Shown: one piece after another, positions 1 through 9,350 of the stretch | Layout: each line of letters begins with the position of its first letter | How positions within the stretch are numbered: position 1 is the stretch's first letter | Source: CAWATG01 sp963785035 | GTDB lineage: Bacteria > Actinomycetota > Acidimicrobiia > IMCC26256 > CAWATG01 | DNA length: 64,000 nt | Assembly (NCBI GenBank): GCA_963785035.1 | Contig: CAWATG010000011.1 | Location: forward strand, 310,001 to 374,000 | Direction: 5' to 3' | The notes under the pieces: model-generated | What the model was told of the DNA's origin: nothing | What the model saw: the letters and a program-made list of their open reading frames with translations, nothing else | The model's database searches: none | Translations under genes and position numbers: made by a program

Positions 1-1
1 T

Positions 2-1630
2 TCGATCTCTACGGACGGCACATCCATCGCATTTGAATCCGCGGCGACGGACCACTTGAGCGGCTTCACGAGTGGCGGTGCTGCGTCGGAGGTTTTTGTG
101 TGGAAGGCAGGAACCATCTCATTGGTGAGTTCCAACGTCACCGCTCTCACCACCGGCGCCAACGACGCCTCGACTGACCCGGCCATCTCGCCCGATGGCA
201 AGCACGTGGCGTTCGTCTCGGAGGCGACCGATTTGTTCACCGGTTTCGTTGACGGCAACACGGCGGCGGAGTCCGACGTGTTCCTGCGCGATGTGGCGGC
301 GAAGACCACGAGGCTGGTCAGCGCGAAGGTCGGTACTCCGAACACGGGAAGTGCTGGTACTTCAACGGACCCGGCCGTGTCGATCGACGGCGGTCTGGTC
401 GTCTTTTCCTCCACGACCGGAGCCGATCTTCTGACGAGCTTCACCGACGCAAACGCGGCGAGCACCGATGTGTTCCTCCGCGATGTCGAGGCGAACGCGA
501 CGGCCCTCGTCAGTCAGAAGACAACATCTGCGAGCACGGGCGGTGGCAGCGACAGCTTCCACCCGTCGATCTCAGGTGACGGTCGTTTCGTTGCGTTCGC
601 GAGCATGGCAACCGACATCGTCGCACCTGCTCCGACGAACACGTTCACGAACGTCTTCGTACGGGACCGCAATCTCGCGACGACCACGATGGTGAACCTC
701 GGGACGACCGGGGCGGAGTCGAACGGGAACATCGATAGCTTGATCAACCAGTCGGGTCCCGTGCTGAGCCTCGATGGTCGCAACATCGCGTATGCCTCCG
801 GGGCGACGAACCTGGTGGCGTCCGATTTGAACACGGCATTTGATGTGTTCCTCACCGTGTTGCGATCGCCGGGATACTGGCTCGACGCCAGCGACGGCGG
901 GATCTTCACCTACTCGTCGTCGTTGTTGCCGGCACCGTTCTTCGGTTCTGCCGGTGCGACGAAGTTGAACCAGCCGATCGTGGGGATGACTTCGACGCCG
1001 ACGGGTAAGGGCTACTGGCTCGTCGCTTCCGATGGTGGTGTCTTCAACTACGGAGACGCCGTGCTCCACGGTTCTGCCGGAGCGCTCACGTTGAACAAGC
1101 CGATCGTGGGGATGGCTTCGACGCCGACGGGTAAGGGCTACTGGCTCGTCGCGTCCGATGGCGGGATCTTCGCGTACGGTGATGCCGTGTTCTACGGTTC
1201 CACCGGAGCGCTCACGTTGAACAAGCCGATCGTGGGGATGGCTTCGACGCCGACGGGTAAGGGCTACTGGCTCGTCGCTTCCGATGGCGGGATCTTCGCG
1301 TACGGTGATGCCGTGTTCTACGGGTCCACCGGAGCGCTCACGTTGAACAAGCCGATCGTGGGGATGGCTTCGACGCCGACGGGTAGTGGTTATTGGCTCG
1401 TCGCTTCCGATGGCGGGATCTTCGCGTACGGTGATGGCGCATTCCTGGGTTCGATGGGCGCCACCAAGTTGAACAAGCCGATTGTCGGGATGGCTACGAA
1501 CACCGACGGCTTGGGCTACTGGCTGGTTGCCTCCGATGGTGGGATCTTCGCGTACGGCACTGCTGGGTTCTACGGTTCCACCGGAGCGCTCACGTTGAAC
1601 AAGCCGATCGTGGGTATGGCAATTCGGTAG
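2..1630 (+). CDS. Secreted/surface beta-propeller protein with C-terminal 42-aa repeats (5' truncated)
   Basis: The reading frame is open from the first bases of the window, so the N-terminus and any signal peptide lie outside it. The first 270 or so visible residues are PD40/TolB-like propeller repeats, with phrases such as SPDGKHVAFVSEATDL, DVFLRDV and SGDGRFVAFAS recurring about every 60 residues. The rest is six tandem copies of a 42-residue GYWLVASDGG(I/V)FAYGD unit. Both repeat types are common in secreted proteins of Acidimicrobiia and relatives, where they are thought to form propeller or fibrous surface structures. No catalytic residues are visible. Function unknown. A strong hairpin follows the stop codon. 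Confidence 0.8.
   Translation, partial: SISTDGTSIAFESAATDHLSGFTSGGAASEVFVWKAGTISLVSSNVTALTTGANDASTDPAISPDGKHVAFVSEATDLFTGFVDGNTAAESDVFLRDVAAKTTRLVSAKVGTPNTGSAGTSTDPAVSIDGGLVVFSSTTGADLLTSFTDANAASTDVFLRDVEANATALVSQKTTSASTGGGSDSFHPSISGDGRFVAFASMATDIVAPAPTNTFTNVFVRDRNLATTTMVNLGTTGAESNGNIDSLINQSGPVLSLDGRNIAYASGATNLVASDLNTAFDVFLTVLRSPGYWLDASDGGIFTYSSSLLPAPFFGSAGATKLNQPIVGMTSTPTGKGYWLVASDGGVFNYGDAVLHGSAGALTLNKPIVGMASTPTGKGYWLVASDGGIFAYGDAVFYGSTGALTLNKPIVGMASTPTGKGYWLVASDGGIFAYGDAVFYGSTGALTLNKPIVGMASTPTGSGYWLVASDGGIFAYGDGAFLGSMGATKLNKPIVGMATNTDGLGYWLVASDGGIFAYGTAGFYGSTGALTLNKPIVGMAIR
872..1630 (+). repeat. Six tandem 126-bp units encoding the GYWLVASDGG repeat
   Basis: Units begin near 872, 1010, 1136, 1262, 1388 and 1514. 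The first unit is 46 residues, the next four are 42, and the last is cut by the stop codon. Units 3 and 4 are almost identical at the DNA level, including third codon positions, which suggests recent duplication or gene conversion. Each unit carries GYWL, ASDGG, a Tyr-Gly core and NKPIVGM. Confidence 0.9.
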
Positions 1631-1660
1631 TTCCAACCTTCCCACGAACTCGTGTGAGCG

Positions 1661-1702
1661 GGGTCCGTGCCTTTCGCCTTCGATGGCGCGAGGCACGGAC
1701 CC
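1661..1702 (+). terminator. Hairpin terminator after the repeat protein
   Basis: GGGTCCGTGCCT at 1661-1672 is perfectly complementary to AGGCACGGACCC at 1691-1702, giving a 12-bp GC-rich stem with an 18-nt loop, 30 bp after the stop codon. There is no long T tract, as is usual for actinobacterial intrinsic terminators. Confidence 0.65.
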
Positions 1703-1785
1703 TCTCGTTAGCGTTGGGCCGGTATGGAAGGCGAGTAGTACGAGCGCTGTTCGAGCCGCGGCGCCATGACATGTTCGGGGGAGCG

Positions 1786-3259
1786 ATGACGGCGCCAGGT
1801 GTTGACCACGAATACCGACTTCTGATCGACGGCGAGTGGGTCCTGCCGGAGAACGGCACATACTCGGTGATCAATCCTGCATCCGAGGCTGCGGTCGGTC
1901 AGGCACCCGAGGCGTCTTTCAGGCAGGCCGAAGACGCCAGCGCACGCTGCGCGCGATGCGTTCGGGTCCTGGTCCAGGACGTCACCACAGGAACGTGCTG
2001 AGTTGCTCGACGCCGCTGCACATGCCATTCGCGCCCACGCGGAGGACCTGATCCCTCTCGTCATCTCCGAGACTGGTTGTACTGCTGCGGTTGGGCGTTC
2101 GATGCAGGTGCCGGTTGCTGCAAGCCGATTCGATCGTTACGCGCGTGGAGCACTCGAACCGAGCGTGATTCCGTTGCCTCCCGAAGAGGTCGGTGGCACG
2201 GCGCTTGCGCCTGGTGGCCTGATCGGGGCGATCACGCGGCGCGCCCCGGTTGGTGCCGTGGCGTGTATCACGCCTTACAACTTTCCGATCGTCAACATGG
2301 CCGGCAAGCTCGGCCCGGCGTTGGCGATGGGCAACACCGTGGTGGTGAGGCCCGCGTCCCAGGACCCGCTCGCGGTGGTCGAGCTCATTCGCATCATCAA
2401 CGACGTCGGCTTTCCTCCCGGTGTGCTGAACGTGGTCACCGGATCCACACCTGCGACAGGCGAAGCGCTCGTGGCATCACCCGATATCGACATGGTGAGC
2501 TTCACAGGCAGCACTGGCGTCGGGCGCCGTATCGGCGAGGTCGCGGGCGCATCTATGAAACGTCAACTTCTGGAACTCGGTGGTAAGGGCGCGGCGTTGG
2601 TGTTCGACGACGCCGTTATCGACCGAGCGGTCGCCATGATCAGTTCGGTCTGGACATTTCATTCCGGCCAGATCTGCACGAGCCCGACGCGCGCAATCGT
2701 GCACCGCTCTCGTTACGACGAATTCGTCGAGAAGCTGGCCAAGATGGCCCCGATGTTGACGGTGGGCGATCCTCTCGAAGCCAGGACCATCGTCGGTCCG
2801 GTGATCTCCGCGGCACAACGTGACCGGATCGAGCACTACGTCAAGGTCGGCTCGGACGAAGGTGGCGAGATCCTTGCAGGTGGTGCTCGGCCCGACACAG
2901 GTTCGGGCTGGTTTGCTGCGCCGACGTTGATCGCCAACGCTCGTCCAGAGATGACCGTTGCACAAGAAGAGATCTTCGGCCCGGTGATCGTTGCGATCCC
3001 GTTCGACGATGACGACGAGGGTGTCGAGATCGCGAACGGTACTGCGTTCGGTCTGTACGACTATGTCTTCAGCGCTGACGCTGGCAAGGCCATGCGGATT
3101 GCTCGCCGCCTACGGTCGGGCAATGTCGGGATCAACACCGTGCAGCGCAACCCGGAGACACCGTTCGGTGGTACGAAGTCGAGCGGAATCGGGCGCGACG
3201 GCGGTTCGTTTGGCCTCCATGCCTACAGCGAGTTGCAGTCGGTCGTCTGGCCAGGCTGA
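1786..3259 (+). CDS. Aldehyde dehydrogenase family protein (one frameshift near 1940)
   Basis: NAD(P)-dependent oxidation of an aldehyde to the acid. The ATG is preceded by GGGGGAG at good spacing. The N-terminal part (LLIDGEWV, INPASEA) lies in one frame and the rest in the next. Dropping one base near 1937-1945 joins them into about 490 residues, the normal family length. Visible hallmarks are the PYNFP segment, the cofactor loop SFTGSTGVG, the catalytic Glu in LELGGKG (about residue 262) and the nucleophilic Cys in GQICTSPTR (about residue 296). The nearest characterised groups are benzaldehyde/salicylaldehyde-type dehydrogenases, but the substrate cannot be assigned. The shift is most likely a sequence error. 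Confidence 0.85.
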
Positions 3260-3367
3260 GTCTGCTGCACTGCCACTTCGAATTTGTCGGCGCCGGGCGC
3301 GACTCGGCGGACATTTCGGCGTGAGCGGATACTTCGATCGTCATACCCGTCCTGGGAGAATGGGGGT

Positions 3368-4729
3368 ATGGGATATCAGGGTGTGCGGACATTGGAGCAG
3401 TTGGGCGAGCAGTTGCATGGTCTTGTGGGCGGTTTTGACGCCCGGACATGTGATGGGCGTTTGGCGAAGGAGTACGTGGAAGCGTTCGCTCGGTTGGAGC
3501 GTCTCGCTGTTGCGGGCAAGACGTTGGCGTTGGCGCAGGTTGACCGGACGCGGGCGTGGTCCCATGGTGATGGTTCGTCGCGTTCGACTGCTGACTGGTT
3601 AGCGGCACAGACCGGTACGTCGCTTGGTGAAGCAATCCGTGAGACGAACACTGCACGGCGGGTTGATGGGCTTTCGGCGACGAAAGCGTTGTTGCGTGAT
3701 GGGCGCTTGTCAGGCCAACAGGCGTGTGAGATCGCCGATGCGGCAACCGATGCGCCCCACGCCGAAGAACGACTGTTGGCACTTTCACAGTCCGCCACGT
3801 TCGAGGCGTTACGCAAGCAGGCCCGTCACGAGAAGGCCGCGGCAGGTGAGGATCGTGAGCGGGCGGAGCGGCAACATTCGTTGCGGCGGGCGCGTCGCTG
3901 GACTGACCGTGACGGTATGCGTTGTTACGGCATAGCCCTGACTCCCGGGCAGGCCGCGAGATTCGAACCGACCTGGGACCGGTACTGCAAACAGGCAACA
4001 AACGAGGCCCGAAACGCTGGCCTCAAAGAATCGGGCGAGGTGTACGCGGCTGATGCGTTGGTCCGGATGGCCGAATCTGCACATGGAGACCGACCCGCCG
4101 GTGGCGGTGCAGGTTCGTCCGTGACGGCCCATGCGCTGCTACGCGTTGATGCCGCGGCGTTGCATCGTGGGCACACCACCGCCGGTGAGACGTGCGAAGT
4201 CGCTGGTATTGGACCTATCGACGTTGCGTCTGCCAAGGCGCTCCTCGGTGATGCGGTTGTCGACATTGTCATCGCCGATGGTGTTGATGTCCGGACGGTT
4301 GCGCATGCAGGACGGACAGCGAACCGACACCAAAAAGCTGCGTTGCTCACCAACTGGGAATGCGAAATCCGAGGTTGTGATGAAACACGCAACCTTGAGA
4401 TCGACCACATCGTTCCGTATGCCGAGAGCGGTATCACGGACCTCGAACATCTCGGACCGAAATGCCGATGGCATCACCACCTCAAAACCCACAAAGGCTG
4501 GCGTGACAGCCCGCGAGGCCCAGACGGCAAACGCACACTCATCAACCCAAACGGACCCGACCCACCCGAACCACCTGAACTGCCTGGCCCGAACGGCGAC
4601 GCGCTCGAGTACAAAACGGCACGCCGAGCAGAGCCAGCCGAGGAAACGGAGCCAACGGAGGAAGCAGCAGGGCCAACCAACGACGTTCCTCGCGTTGGCG
4701 ACGGCGGCGAGCAACGGCTGTTCGCTTGA
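3368..4729 (+). CDS. DUF222 / HNH endonuclease domain protein (13E12-like)
   Basis: A predicted nuclease of about 453 residues with the architecture usual in actinobacteria: a helical DUF222 region over the first 280 residues, then a C-terminal HNH domain with CEIRGCDE, LEIDHIVPY and CRWHHHLKTH. The metal-binding Asp-His and the final His are all present. I chose the ATG at 3368, just after a GGGGGT tract, rather than an upstream start whose extra residues look non-coding. The tail after the HNH domain is Pro- and Glu-rich and low in complexity. These genes are often multicopy in actinobacterial genomes and may move, but no flanking repeats or transposase genes are seen here. The cellular role is unknown. 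Confidence 0.85.
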   Translation: MGYQGVRTLEQLGEQLHGLVGGFDARTCDGRLAKEYVEAFARLERLAVAGKTLALAQVDRTRAWSHGDGSSRSTADWLAAQTGTSLGEAIRETNTARRVDGLSATKALLRDGRLSGQQACEIADAATDAPHAEERLLALSQSATFEALRKQARHEKAAAGEDRERAERQHSLRRARRWTDRDGMRCYGIALTPGQAARFEPTWDRYCKQATNEARNAGLKESGEVYAADALVRMAESAHGDRPAGGGAGSSVTAHALLRVDAAALHRGHTTAGETCEVAGIGPIDVASAKALLGDAVVDIVIADGVDVRTVAHAGRTANRHQKAALLTNWECEIRGCDETRNLEIDHIVPYAESGITDLEHLGPKCRWHHHLKTHKGWRDSPRGPDGKRTLINPNGPDPPEPPELPGPNGDALEYKTARRAEPAEETEPTEEAAGPTNDVPRVGDGGEQRLFA

Positions 4730-4804
4730 GCGGGCGCCCGTGTTCGGTACCGTCGGACGACTGGCTTGGCTATCGCGTCAAACGACATGCCGAAATCGGA
4801 AGGG

Positions 4805-4819
4805 CCTCGGGACCCGAGG
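4805..4819. terminator. Short palindrome between convergent genes
   Basis: CCTCGGG and CCCGAGG flank a single A, giving a compact inverted repeat in the 90-bp gap between the convergent HNH and LysM genes. It could serve as a bidirectional terminator, but the loop is tight and there is no T tract. Confidence 0.3.
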
Positions 4820-5876
4820 TCATGTTTGCGGTGGTAGTGCGATGATCTCGCCGGGGTAAATCACGCTGGGGTTTCCGGAGCGCAGCGTGTTTCGATTCGC
4901 CGCTACGACAGCGCTCCAATAGGAGCCGACGGCGCTGGTGGACGGGTGCTGGAGGGATCGGCGGGAAAGTTCGGCACCCGAGATTGTCCAGAGACTCTCA
5001 CCGGGAGCAACGGTATGCGTTCTTGCAGTGGTCGCCAACGCCGGGGGTGTGGGACTTGATGCGGGTGCCTGCTGCTGTTGTCGTGAGCCTTCTGGCGTCT
5101 CCCTGTCGCGGGTTTTGTTGCTGTCCCGAGCGTGGCGTTCGCGGTGCCCCTTCGTCGAACCACGGGCTCATGGTCGTCGGCGCAACGGATTCCGGCGGGA
5201 CTGGTTGGGCGCGACGGAACCCTTGGTGGCGGAGGTCGGCGGGGTAGGCGCAGGCGCGGTGGAGCCTGCGGCGGCCGCCACCTGAGGCAGTCGACGGATT
5301 GTTGGATCGGAGGCCGGCGGGGTAGGCCGAGGTGCGGTGGAGCCCGCTGTGACGGGGCTCGGTGTGCGAGCAGGCGGAGGCGTCTGCGCTGCTGTCAGTG
5401 CGTGTGCTGGGGCGCGTCCAGTGCGAATCGGTGCGGCCACGGGCAGCGTCGCCACCGGCGCTGCCCTGGATGTCGAGAGCGCTGGTGCTGTGGTTGGCGT
5501 TGGCGTTGGCATCGGCATGCGATACGGTCGACGGCGCCTGTGCCGCGTGGGCCGGGACGGAGATGACGATGGTGCTCGAGGTCGTCAAGGTGATCGCCAT
5601 CGCAGATTCCACGAGTCGTCGGGTGAGCGCAGGCGAGAACCGGCACGCGCGTCGACAGCGACGCGACCAACTGGCCGCCAGGCACAAGACAGTCCCTGCG
5701 ACGAGCCAGGTTGTGAGAACGGCCGCGACAAGACGACCAGCAACTGCGAAGGCAGTCTCGGCCGATGTGTGCGACAACCAGTCGGCAAGGTCGTGGCGGG
5801 GAAGCGCGAATTCCTCGATGCGCCCGGCTGCGATGACGCCGAAAACCGCGGTCACCTCGAGCACGAGGAGTGCCAT
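4820..5876 (-). CDS. Membrane-anchored LysM-domain protein (disrupted: frameshift near 5519, in-frame TGA at 5168-5170)
   Basis: The first third encodes two or three hydrophobic segments (MALLVLEVTAVFGVIAAG, then FAVAGRLVAAVLTTWLVAG, then a signal-like ITLTTSSTIVISVPAHAAQA). A Pro/Ala/Thr-rich linker follows in the next frame (MPMPTPTPTTAPAL). The last 70 residues are a LysM-type module (HTVAPGESLWTIS, then AANRN and PSVIYPGEIIALP), which binds peptidoglycan or similar glycans. One surplus base near 5519 joins the first two parts. A TGA interrupts the linker frame before the LysM part resumes in that same frame. The start at 5876 is uncertain because no good ribosome-binding site is visible. 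Probably a cell-envelope protein. I cannot tell whether the gene is intact in the organism. Confidence 0.6.
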
Positions 5877-6102
5877 GAGCTGGAGGCGAGCACGCGTTTG
5901 GCCCGAGTGCTGCTTTGCCCGCTGCCAGTGACTGCATCGGTGGTCGTCCGTGCAATTGCTACCCCTCCCGGAATCCGTTTCGCTACTTACATCGGTACAC
6001 GTCCTCGGGCGAGTCCTCGGCAAGCGCTGACAACAGATATATCAAGTTGTGTAGAAGTGTGTCAAGTGGGGTATGGCGGCGCGTTCGAGTATGATCGGCC
6101 GC

Positions 6103-6663
6103 ATGCCCCGGATCGTTGTCGTGCGCCACGGTTCACCGATTGCGAGCGCCGCGGACGCCGCCGATCCCGGCCTCGACGATCTTGGTTGGTCCCAGGCCCG
6201 CACCGCGGCCGGCGTTCTGGCCGAGCAGATGGTTCGTCCGATCATCTCGTCACCCAAGCGGCGTGCCCTCGAAACGGCTGCGCCTCTCGTCGAGACTTGG
6301 GGCGCGGAACTTGTCGTGGACCACCGTTTTGGTGAGATGCCGTCGCCGCTACTCGCTCCTGCAGACCGACGTACGTGGCTGCGGGCGTTGCTCGGCCGAC
6401 GATGGATCGAACTGAGCTCGCCCGAAGACGGAGCCCTGCACGCCTGGCGCGAGGGGATTCTCGAAGGTCTTGGAGCGCTAGCTTCGGACTCGATCGTCTT
6501 CTCGCACTACCTCGTCCTCAACGTGATCGTCGCCGCAGCCACCGGCGATGATCGTTTGGTGTGCTTCCGCCCCGACCACACGTCACGTACCGTGTTCGAC
6601 GTGAACGGTGGGACGGTGCACCTCGTGGAACGTGGCGTCGAACGTGCGACGCGGGTCGTATGA
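6103..6663 (+). CDS. Histidine phosphatase (phosphoglycerate-mutase-like) family protein
   Basis: About 186 residues. The phosphohistidine motif RHG lies close to the N-terminus (VVVRHGSP). SSPKRRALETA supplies the second Arg, and the second catalytic His is in FSHYLVLN. This is the branch-1 histidine phosphatase fold, which acts on sugar phosphates, nucleotides or other small phosphoesters. The substrate is not predictable. An alternative ATG lies 12 bp upstream. The AT-richer stretch before it (about 5990-6060) probably holds its promoter and that of the divergent LysM gene. Its stop overlaps the start of the next gene by four bases (ATGA), so the two are probably co-translated. Confidence 0.8.
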   Translation: MPRIVVVRHGSPIASAADAADPGLDDLGWSQARTAAGVLAEQMVRPIISSPKRRALETAAPLVETWGAELVVDHRFGEMPSPLLAPADRRTWLRALLGRRWIELSSPEDGALHAWREGILEGLGALASDSIVFSHYLVLNVIVAAATGDDRLVCFRPDHTSRTVFDVNGGTVHLVERGVERATRVV

Positions 6664-7172
6664 GCGAGAACCGCGAAGACGACCGCGGCGGCTCTGGACC
6701 CGAACCCGACCGCTTCGACGCGTGGCGAGCGACGCTCGGGCTCACGCCACTGCATCGCCTACTCGGGATTGCCATCCTCGGAACCGAAGGTGATGGCATT
6801 GTCGTCGCCGAGATGCCGGTGCGCGAAGAGGCGTTCAATCGCAGCGGCAACCTTCACGGAGGGGCCATCGCCACGCTCTGCGACGTGGCGGCCGGCTCGG
6901 CGGCAGCCCGGACAGATGGATTCAAGCCCGGCGAGAACACGCTGGTCACCGCAGACCTTCACGTGCGTTACCTCGGTCGGCCCAAGGGGGATGTCATTCA
7001 TGCCCGAGCCCAGGTCATTCGCGCCGGACGTCAGCTCATCGTCGTCGAGGTCCGTGTCGTGGACCTGCATGGCAACCTCATCGCCGTGGCAGACTTTTCC
7101 GCGATGATCGTCGCGCTGCGTCAGCCACTCGAAGGTCACGCCGCCCTTGATGCCAACGCCCCTGACCTATAA
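6660..7172 (+). CDS. Hotdog-fold thioesterase, PaaI family
   Basis: A 170-residue single hotdog domain. The helix motif NRSGNLHGGAIATLCDVAAG carries the HGG signature of PaaI/4HBT acyl-CoA thioesterases, followed by the strands LVTADLHVRYLG and VVEVRVVD. Such enzymes hydrolyse aryl- or acyl-CoA esters in the cytoplasm. The start ATG overlaps the previous stop (ATGA). The downstream gene is 127 bp away, so this two-gene unit probably ends here. The substrate is unknown. The CoA-ester catabolic genes a few kb downstream make acyl-CoA clearance plausible. Confidence 0.8.
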   Translation: MSENREDDRGGSGPEPDRFDAWRATLGLTPLHRLLGIAILGTEGDGIVVAEMPVREEAFNRSGNLHGGAIATLCDVAAGSAAARTDGFKPGENTLVTADLHVRYLGRPKGDVIHARAQVIRAGRQLIVVEVRVVDLHGNLIAVADFSAMIVALRQPLEGHAALDANAPDL

Positions 7173-7299
7173 GGGCGGGTCAACTCCTTCGAACCCGGCG
7201 GATCTCGTTGGAAACCGGAAGAGCGGCGCCCCATCGCCACACGCGGGCCCTCCGAGGTGCTACGTTGCCGCGTCTGTCAATCGCAAGGGGTAGAAGCAC

Positions 7300-8052
7300 A
7301 TGCTCGGAGCTGCTCTCGAAATCTTCACACGTTTCGGCATGCAAGGCACGGCGCGCTGGGCGCACGTCCTTGTCGGCATCACATGGATCGGGCTGTTGTA
7401 TTACTTCAATTTCGTGCAGGTCCCGGCCTTCGCCGAAATGGAGGCAGCGGCCCGGAACAACGCAATCGACAAGCTCGCGTCCAGGGCGTTGTGGTGGTTC
7501 CGCTGGGCTGCTGTGGCAACGGTCGCCTCGGGATTGTTGATCGTCTCCTTCGAGAAGGAACCAGGCGACTACTTCAAGAGTTCCATCGGTCTCAGTATTT
7601 CGACGGGCATGCTCCTCGGGATCGTGATGTTCCTCAACGTGTGGGGCGTCATCTGGCGGAATCAGAAGATCGTTATCGCCAACGCCCGCAACGTCCAGGC
7701 CGGTGGTCAGGCTGACCCCGAAGCTCCGGCGTCGGGCCGCAGAGCGCTGCTCGCTTCGCGGATGAACGCGATCTTCTCGATCCCGATGCTGTTCTTCATG
7801 GTCGGGACCTCGCATTTCTTCGCCGACACCAGTCACTTCGAGCTCTTCCCTGAAGGGGGAGTGAAGGGTCTGTATTGGGTGATCGTCCTGGCAATCGGTG
7901 GCGTGCTCGAGGCCAACACGCTCGGGTTGATCGGCGGCACTGGGCCCGGGCCGACCAAGACGATGTACGAGAGCCACAAGAACGCGATCATCGCCGGGTT
8001 CGGGCTCACCGCAGTGTTCTACCTGTTGTGGGAAATTCTGTTCAGGGTGTGA
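7300..8052 (+). CDS. PuuD-like (urate hydroxylase N-terminal) integral membrane protein
   Basis: A 250-residue polytopic protein. The segment ARWAHVLVGITWIGLLYYFNFVQVP matches the start of the membrane part of PuuD (DUF989), the membrane-bound urate hydroxylase described from Agrobacterium. Further helices cover FRWAAVATVASGLLIV, GMLLGIVMFLNVWGVIW, GLYWVIVLAIGGVLE and AGFGLTAVFYLLWEILF, and conserved His residues (HVL, SHFF) could hold haem. The C-terminal cytochrome c domain of full PuuD (CxxCH) is absent. No other purine-catabolism gene is nearby, so the electron acceptor and substrate are uncertain. The ATG follows AAGGGG. Confidence 0.7.
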   Translation: MLGAALEIFTRFGMQGTARWAHVLVGITWIGLLYYFNFVQVPAFAEMEAAARNNAIDKLASRALWWFRWAAVATVASGLLIVSFEKEPGDYFKSSIGLSISTGMLLGIVMFLNVWGVIWRNQKIVIANARNVQAGGQADPEAPASGRRALLASRMNAIFSIPMLFFMVGTSHFFADTSHFELFPEGGVKGLYWVIVLAIGGVLEANTLGLIGGTGPGPTKTMYESHKNAIIAGFGLTAVFYLLWEILFRV

Positions 8053-8110
8053 CGCTGCTGCACTGAGAACGCACGAACCGCAGACGAACCAACGGGAGCC
8101 GTCGCGCTCC

Positions 8111-9244
8111 TCACATGCCGAGTGCGGCGCTGATTCGGGACCGATGCACGTCAGCGGTCCCGAAGAGCGCCGCATCGGTTTTTGCCCGCCTCGTGTACAC
8201 GTGCATGTCGGCCTCCCAGGTGAAGCCGATGCCTCCGTGGATTTGAATTCCTTCCTTGCACAGCAGCCGTTGGGCGTCACCGGCGGCCGCCTTGGCGATG
8301 GACGTGGCAATGTGCCGGCGAGGGTCGTCTTCGGCGATTGCGAGCGCCGCGAGATAGCCCGTCGCGCGCGCGCGTTCGAGCGAGATGAGCATGTCAGCGA
8401 ATTTGTGCTTGATTGCCTGGAACGATCCGATGGGTACTCCGAACTGCTCACGCTGTTTGGCATAGGCAAGCGTGACATCGAAGATGGTCTGACACGTTCC
8501 GACAATCTCGAGTGCCATGGCGACCGTGGCTTCCTCGACAGCGTGCCGGATGGCCTTGGCGGTCGTGGCGCCGCTCTCGCCCAGCACCCGCGATCGATCG
8601 ACCGTCACGCCGTTGAGGGCAACGGTAGAGAATGACCGCGTGATGTCGAACGAATCGACGGGTGTGAGCACTGCCGATGCCACCGGGACAACGACCGCGG
8701 TCACGCCGTCGTCGCCGGTTGTTCCCTCGATTCGTGCAACGACCAGCATCTCCTTGCAAGTCGTCGCGTCCATCACCCAGCGCTTGGTACCTCGTACGGT
8801 GACGACGTCGCCACGGATTTCGACAGTCGTCGTGACGTGCGCAGGGTCATCGGACATCACGTCCTCGCCGATTGCGAGCGTTCCGGTGACCGAACCTGCC
8901 GCGATCTGCTCCAACCAGTCTTGCGGTGCGCCGAGCTCGCGCAGGGTTGGAAGAAACTGCGAGACCGTGGCGAGTAGGGGAGTCGGTGCGATCGCGCGCC
9001 CGAGTTCTTCGGCGAGGATGGCCAGTTCGACGGCCCCGAGCCCGATGCCACCGCAAGCCTGCGGGACCGTCAGTGCCGTCCATCCCAACTCGGACATGGT
9101 GTTCCAGAGGGAGGCGATGTCCCCACCGTGGTCCGCGCCTTGCTCGGCGACGCCCCGCACGTAGGACATCGGACACTCGCGGCCGAGCACCGAGCGCATG
9201 TTTTCGCGGAGCTCGTCCTGCTCGGGGGTGAAGTCCAGTTGCAC
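8111..9244 (-). CDS. Acyl-CoA dehydrogenase (FadE family)
   Basis: FAD-dependent alpha,beta-dehydrogenation of an acyl-CoA thioester. At 377 residues it has the normal three-domain layout: an N-terminal helical domain (DFTPEQDELREN), a beta-barrel middle domain, and a C-terminal helical domain with REQFGVPIGSFQAIKH and QIHGGIGFTWE. The last motif binds the FAD and dimer partner. It lies downstream of the thiolase and crotonase genes on the same strand and could be the last gene of that unit. The closest functional analogues are the FadE enzymes of steroid and branched-acyl degradation, which often work as two-chain complexes. No partner FadE is adjacent, so it may act as a homomer. The substrate is not predictable. 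Confidence 0.9.
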   Translation of the reverse strand: MQLDFTPEQDELRENMRSVLGRECPMSYVRGVAEQGADHGGDIASLWNTMSELGWTALTVPQACGGIGLGAVELAILAEELGRAIAPTPLLATVSQFLPTLRELGAPQDWLEQIAAGSVTGTLAIGEDVMSDDPAHVTTTVEIRGDVVTVRGTKRWVMDATTCKEMLVVARIEGTTGDDGVTAVVVPVASAVLTPVDSFDITRSFSTVALNGVTVDRSRVLGESGATTAKAIRHAVEEATVAMALEIVGTCQTIFDVTLAYAKQREQFGVPIGSFQAIKHKFADMLISLERARATGYLAALAIAEDDPRRHIATSIAKAAAGDAQRLLCKEGIQIHGGIGFTWEADMHVYTRRAKTDAALFGTADVHRSRISAALGM

Positions 9245-9350
9245 GGCTCGAGGTCCTCCCTGGGAAGTGATCAGCAGAGCGGGCTTCAGGACTCACGCGC
9301 CGTGCGCGTCGGTCCTCCGGTGTGCCTGAAGGATCATTGTGGAACGTGCG

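Noticed and set aside
872..1630. CRISPR-like regular repeats
   Set aside because: The periodic units are coding, 126 bp long and without unique spacers; no cas genes are present.
572..1861. Long minus-strand open frame opposite the repeat protein
   Set aside because: It mirrors the repeat units in antisense, is Arg/His-rich and has no recognisable domain; typical of GC-rich shadow frames.
3368..4729. Homing or mobile element around the DUF222-HNH gene
   Set aside because: No direct or inverted repeats, no intron or intein boundaries and no base-composition change are visible around it.
7180..8505. 441-residue minus-strand frame across the PuuD-like gene
   Set aside because: The sense gene shows clear transmembrane helices and PuuD motifs, and the antisense product is compositionally biased.
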